Below, piece after piece: positions 16,112 to 19,342 of a stretch of DNA of 19,342 nucleotides. The position numbers and the translations under genes were made by a program. Position 1 is the stretch's first letter, and every line of letters starts with the position of its first letter. The DNA comes from Acidobacteriaceae bacterium (GTDB taxonomy: Bacteria; Acidobacteriota; Terriglobia; Terriglobales; Acidobacteriaceae). The notes under the pieces are model-generated. The model made no database searches. It saw nothing but the letters and a program-made list of their open reading frames with translations, and had not been told where the DNA came from. The DNA lies in contig PMHC01000061.1 of NCBI GenBank assembly GCA_003156495.1, forward strand, positions 11,796 through 31,137, read 5' to 3'.

Positions 16112-18766
16112 TTATCGCCGCCGGTTCTTTTTGCCCATCTTGTTTCTGGCTTTGAAAGAACGACTCGGCGCGGAGGTTCCCCGCTTTTTCTTCGCTTTCG
16201 GATGGAATTTGGGTGTCTTCTTTCCAGTCAACGAAATTCCTTCTTCCACAATCGAGAATTGCAGTTTGCGCTCCTGAGCCAGAACGCGGTCGAGAATCAC
16301 CTGGACGCGGTCGCCGGCGCGGAAATGGTTGCCGGAGCGCTCGCCAACGATTTCGTGCGCGTTCTCGCGCCAAATGTAGCGGTCGCCGCGCAGCGAATCG
16401 ATAGGGACCAGGCCTTCGACGAAAAGATCTGTGAGCTCAACAAAGAGCCCGTATTTGGCGGGGTTCAGCACCAACGCCTCGAACTCGTCGCCAACTTTGT
16501 CTTGCATGAAGCGAACCTTTTTCCACTCGACCAGCTCGCGCTCGGCCTCGGCGGCGCGACGCTCGGCGGTGCTCGATTCTGCGGCGATCAAGGAAAGTTC
16601 GTCGACGGCAATGGGCGGGGTGAGTGCGGAATCCGTACCCACCTTAGCTCGTTCTTCGGAGCCGCGAAGATGGGGCGCCCGCGCCGGTTCAAGGCCGCGA
16701 TGGGCTTCGTTGGAATTGGACCAGGGCGAGTCGAAGCGGCCCGAGGCGACTTCTCCGCGGCCGGAAACTCCGGCGCGAAGCAGCGACTTGGCGATGCGGT
16801 GAACGATCAGGTCAGGGTAGCGGCGAATGGGTGAGGTGAAGTGCGTGTAGGTGGGCGCGGCCAGGGCGAAGTGGCCCTCGTTGGTCTCTGAATAGCGCGC
16901 CTGGCGAAGCGAGCGCAGCATCAGGTAGCTTAGAATCCTCTCCTCGGGCTTGCCCTCGATGCGCGCGGCGAGCTTTTGGTACATGCGCGGCGTGACGGCG
17001 ATTTCTTCGGGAATTTCATGCACTCTGGGCTTGCGGCCGGTATGCTGTGCCGACCGTCGATCGCCACGAGTGACGACGCGCTTGACCGGCAGCGGACCGA
17101 GACCAAGCGAATAGCCGAAGCCGACGGCCAGTTCTTCGAACTCGACGACGCGGCGCGCTTCCGGGCGCTCGTGAATGCGGTAGAGCGAGGGCACGGCGAG
17201 ATCCTCGATCCACGAGGCGACGCACTCGTTGGCGGCCAGCATAAACTCCTCGATGAGGCGGTTGGCCCACGTGCGCTCGGCGCGGGTAACGCCGCTCATG
17301 CGGCCTTCGGCGTCAAACTCGATCACCGGCTCGGGCAAGTCGAAGTCGATGGAGCCGCGCAGCTCGCGACGGCGATTCATCAGCAGGGCCAGCTTTTTCA
17401 TTCGCTCAAATTCGGGAGTGAGAGCGGAATACCGCGCGCGCGCTTCCTCATCGCCGTCGAGAATGGCGGTGACCTCGGTATAGGTCATGCGCGCGGCCGA
17501 GCGGATGAGCCCTTCGACGATTTCGTAGCTCTCGATGCTGCCTTCGGCGTCAAGCTGCATAAGGCAGCTCAGCACCAGCCGGTCTTCGTTGGGGCGCAGG
17601 CTGCAAATGTCTGTCGAAAGCTCCTGGGGCAGCATGGGAATAGCGCGGTCGGGAAAGTAGACGCTGGTGCCGCGCAGACGGGCCTCGCCGTCGAGCAGCG
17701 AGCCGGGACGAACGTATTCGGAAACATCGGCGATGTGGACTTGCAGCTCGTAGCCGCCATCGGGGCGTTCGCGAACAAAAACGGCATCGTCAAAATCTTT
17801 CGCCGTTTCGCCGTCGATAGTAACGATGGGCAGATCACGAAAGTCGCGGCGGCGCGCGGCCTCGGTTGCGTCAAGATGAGCGACACTGCGCGCCTCGGCC
17901 AAAACATTTTCAGGAAAGATTCGCGGCAAACGGTGCTTGCGGATCATCATCTCGACATCGACGCCGAAGTCGTCGGGCGAGCCGAGAATTTCAATCACGC
18001 GGCCCACGGGTGGATGCGTGGGCGTGGGCCAGGAGGTGATTTCGACATCAACGACCATGCCTTCCAAGTTCTCCAAGCCCTCCGGGCTTTTAGCTTTTGG
18101 ACTGGCCTTGGTTCCGGCGCCCAACACGCGATGCGGCGACTTCGATGCGTCTTCGGCGGGCCGTTCCTGACCCAAGGGAATCTGAATCGTCTGCGTGATC
18201 CGCTCGTCGAAGGGGACGACGACGTTGCCGCGCTCGCGATCTGGGCGCGAGGAACGCCATCCAGCAAAAGTGGGCCGGCCGAGGGGCACGGCCGAGTGAA
18301 AAATGCCGACGACGGTTTGGTTGCGGCGATCGAGCACGCGCAAAATGCGGCCCTGGCGGCGGCCGTCGAATTTTGGCGGATCGAGTGAGACCAGAACCTG
18401 ATCGCCCTGCATGGCGCCGGCAATCTCGTCGGGCGGAATGAAGATGTCCTGCGTTTCGGGCTGGCGCGTGTCGGGGCGCACGAAGCCGTAGCCGTCGCGG
18501 TGCAGGTCGAGGCGGCCGGCAAGCAGATCACCCTCGCGCGAGCCCCGCGGCGAGCCTGTGGGGGCCTCCTGCGCTGCGCGGGGCAGGTTCCAGTGCTCGC
18601 GATCGGGCTGCACCAGCAGGCCGCGCACGGTGAGCCGCGCCAGTTGTTCGCGCAAAAGCCGGCGGTCGCGTCCACCGCCCAGGCTGAGTTCGCGGACTAA
18701 TTGTTTGTATCCGGTTTTTTGCCCCTCGGAGGCGGCGATTTTGGCCAGCAGTTCGCGATCTGTCAT
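16112..18766 (-). CDS. rnr: Ribonuclease R (3'-5' exoribonuclease) with two in-frame linker insertions
   Basis: An 884-residue protein from the ATG at 18766 (MTDRELLAKIAASEGQKTG). A TTG six codons upstream is possible but has no ribosome site. The N-terminal winged helix covers about residues 3-60, cold-shock-type RNA-binding domains about 75-290, and the RNB catalytic domain from about 295. The metal-binding pattern D-x5-D-x-D-D is intact in TIDGETAKDFDDA (D318, D324, D326, D327; compare D272/278/280/281 in E. coli). TSPIRRYPDLIVHR follows later. A C-terminal S1 domain (VGDEFEALVLNPAKYGLFVEL onwards) ends in a Lys/Arg-rich tail. It degrades structured RNA processively. It is longer than E. 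coli RNase R (813) mainly through two low-complexity segments, about residues 200-236 and 665-720, in linkers away from the catalytic residues. It is transcribed alone, and the terminator hairpin follows the stop. Confidence 0.96.
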   Translation of the reverse strand: MTDRELLAKIAASEGQKTGYKQLVRELSLGGGRDRRLLREQLARLTVRGLLVQPDREHWNLPRAAQEAPTGSPRGSREGDLLAGRLDLHRDGYGFVRPDTRQPETQDIFIPPDEIAGAMQGDQVLVSLDPPKFDGRRQGRILRVLDRRNQTVVGIFHSAVPLGRPTFAGWRSSRPDRERGNVVVPFDERITQTIQIPLGQERPAEDASKSPHRVLGAGTKASPKAKSPEGLENLEGMVVDVEITSWPTPTHPPVGRVIEILGSPDDFGVDVEMMIRKHRLPRIFPENVLAEARSVAHLDATEAARRRDFRDLPIVTIDGETAKDFDDAVFVRERPDGGYELQVHIADVSEYVRPGSLLDGEARLRGTSVYFPDRAIPMLPQELSTDICSLRPNEDRLVLSCLMQLDAEGSIESYEIVEGLIRSAARMTYTEVTAILDGDEEARARYSALTPEFERMKKLALLMNRRRELRGSIDFDLPEPVIEFDAEGRMSGVTRAERTWANRLIEEFMLAANECVASWIEDLAVPSLYRIHERPEARRVVEFEELAVGFGYSLGLGPLPVKRVVTRGDRRSAQHTGRKPRVHEIPEEIAVTPRMYQKLAARIEGKPEERILSYLMLRSLRQARYSETNEGHFALAAPTYTHFTSPIRRYPDLIVHRIAKSLLRAGVSGRGEVASGRFDSPWSNSNEAHRGLEPARAPHLRGSEERAKVGTDSALTPPIAVDELSLIAAESSTAERRAAEAERELVEWKKVRFMQDKVGDEFEALVLNPAKYGLFVELTDLFVEGLVPIDSLRGDRYIWRENAHEIVGERSGNHFRAGDRVQVILDRVLAQERKLQFSIVEEGISLTGKKTPKFHPKAKKKRGTSAPSRSFKARNKMGKKNRRR
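16607..16774 (-). repeat. Candidate repeat-derived in-frame insertion inside rnr
   Basis: This roughly 56-codon stretch sits between AKSLLR and the DELSLIAAESSTAERRAAEAERE helix, where other RNase R proteins have a short linker. It encodes Gly/Arg/Pro-rich, disordered-looking sequence (GRFDSPWSNSNEAHRG, APHLRGSEERAKVGTD). On the plus strand it contains CCCACCTT (16638-16645) and AAGATGGG (16667-16674), an inverted pair with one mismatch, followed by GGGGCGCCC-like sequence that recalls the GGGTGCCCC at 13491-13498. I infer a mobile or palindromic repeat that landed in frame. Confidence 0.45.
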
Positions 18767-19031
18767 AAGCTCAGAGTACGTCAATGGGACGACGCTTTAC
18801 TGACTAGGAACCACATCTGCCCAGAAATCCTAACCATGCCGTAGAATAATGGGGAACAAAGAATCCCGGGCAGCCGGAAGAAGGAGCCGTCCGATCCTCA
18901 GCCGCCGGGAGACTGCCGCGGGCCGCCAGCCGGGCTGGCACGCGGATGGATGGTTGAAGCAGACGCCGGGAATAGTACCCGACGCACTCCTCAACCCGCA
19001 TCGGACAGAAAAGGAATCGACGTAGAGCGCT
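18767..19031. promoter_or_regulatory. Divergent region between rnr and the bactofilin gene, with possible structured leader
   Basis: The promoters of both genes must lie here. I see no strong -35/-10 pair; TAGAATAAT at 18842-18850 is the most promoter-like stretch. Positions 18889-19006 are closed by a perfect GTCCGAT/ATCGGAC pair and contain smaller hairpins, including GCCAGC-CGG-GCTGGC and CGGG-aatagta-CCCG. This could be a structured 5' leader of the bactofilin mRNA, but a 7-bp pair in GC-rich DNA can arise by chance. No known riboswitch consensus was recognised and no gene is visible. Confidence 0.35.
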
Positions 19032-19342
19032 ATGTGGAGACCGAGCCAAACCGTAACCCCGCACACTACCCCCACCCCTGAACCGGCACATCCGACGCCC
19101 ACCACGCCCAGCACGGACACCATCAATCGCGCTGGAGTTTCCACGGGCGATCAGGCCGTCATTAGCAAGGGTCTGTATGTAAAAGGCGAGATCTCCGGCA
19201 CCGAGTCGCTGTTTGTCGACGGCAAGGTGGAGGGTACGATCAACCTGCCCGGCAACCGCGTAACGATTGGCCGCAACGGCCAGGTCGGCGCCAACATCAC
19301 CGCCCGCGAAATCGTGGTGCTGGGCAAGGTGCGCGGCAATGT
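19032..19342 (+). CDS. Bactofilin, 3' end cut by the window edge
   Basis: The frame runs from the ATG at 19032 to the edge (103 complete codons). It starts MWRPSQTVTPHTTPTPEPAH, a disordered Pro/Thr-rich tail; the MW(R/K)P start is familiar from acidobacterial bactofilins and supports this start codon, though no strong ribosome site is seen. The bactofilin domain begins near residue 42 with AVISKGLYVKGEISGTESLF. VDGKVEGTINL, RVTIGRNGQVGANI and ARE-IVVLGKVRGNV follow, the regular six-to-seven-residue beta-helix turns of the family. Bactofilins polymerise into cytoplasmic or membrane-associated filaments that scaffold cell shape and envelope enzymes. It is divergent from rnr; its downstream partners are outside the window. 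Confidence 0.93.
   Translation, partial: MWRPSQTVTPHTTPTPEPAHPTPTTPSTDTINRAGVSTGDQAVISKGLYVKGEISGTESLFVDGKVEGTINLPGNRVTIGRNGQVGANITAREIVVLGKVRGN

Noticed and set aside
16976..18388. 470-codon plus-strand open frame
   Set aside because: Antisense to the RNase R catalytic domain, whose motifs on the minus strand are unambiguous.
18804..19144. Two overlapping minus-strand frames of about 100 codons upstream of rnr
   Set aside because: They run antisense into the bactofilin start, are Arg/Gly/Cys-rich and have no ribosome site or known motif.

Overview
The window looks like chromosomal DNA from an Acidobacteriota member, probably class Terriglobia. This is inferred from the GC-rich sequence, a bactofilin that begins with MWRP, an ECF sigma factor with the segment HDVEGFEHNEIASIL, and an outer-membrane assembly operon of the order Omp85, SurA-like, TamB. 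No rRNA is present, so the species cannot be named. Two genes run off the ends: tamB on the left and a bactofilin on the right.

Layout. Positions 1-7965, minus strand: a tightly coupled envelope operon, read right to left, of an Omp85/BamA-type protein with about seven POTRA repeats, a SurA-like periplasmic chaperone without a parvulin domain, and TamB. The three genes overlap by 1 and 4 bases. Positions 8231-9159, plus strand and divergent: an ECF sigma factor overlapping a small soluble zinc-binding anti-sigma factor by ATGA. Positions 9160-9877: a gene-free stretch of about 720 bp with short repeats, leading to the ATP-dependent protease Lon (9878-12313). Positions 12314-14674: two tandem paralogues of a family I do not recognise (about 68% identical by my own ungapped count), separated by hairpins and direct repeats. 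Positions 14675-15064: a tRNA-Pro(GGG) on the minus strand, with an exact 30-bp copy of its 3' end 168 bp further downstream. Positions 15206-16114: a YggX-type protein (minus) and a small three-helix membrane protein of DUF4870 type (plus), the latter convergent with rnr across a shared hairpin terminator. Positions 16112-18766, minus: RNase R with two in-frame linker insertions. Positions 19032 to the end, plus: the bactofilin.

The genes form an envelope and stress theme. The Omp85-chaperone-TamB operon builds and supplies the outer membrane. The divergent sigma/anti-sigma pair could sense stress, possibly redox stress because the anti-sigma factor has a C-H-C-C ligand set spaced like that of RsrA. 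Lon and RNase R handle protein and RNA turnover, and YggX is linked to iron and oxidative damage. Any regulatory link between these genes is inference.

The least explained part is 12314-15064: two old paralogues of unknown function, several palindromic or repeated intergenic elements, and a duplicated tRNA 3' end. It resembles a small variable region next to a tRNA, but no integrase or transposase gene is present. Long antisense open frames lie across tamB, bamA and rnr, and I treat them as mirror frames of GC-rich genes.
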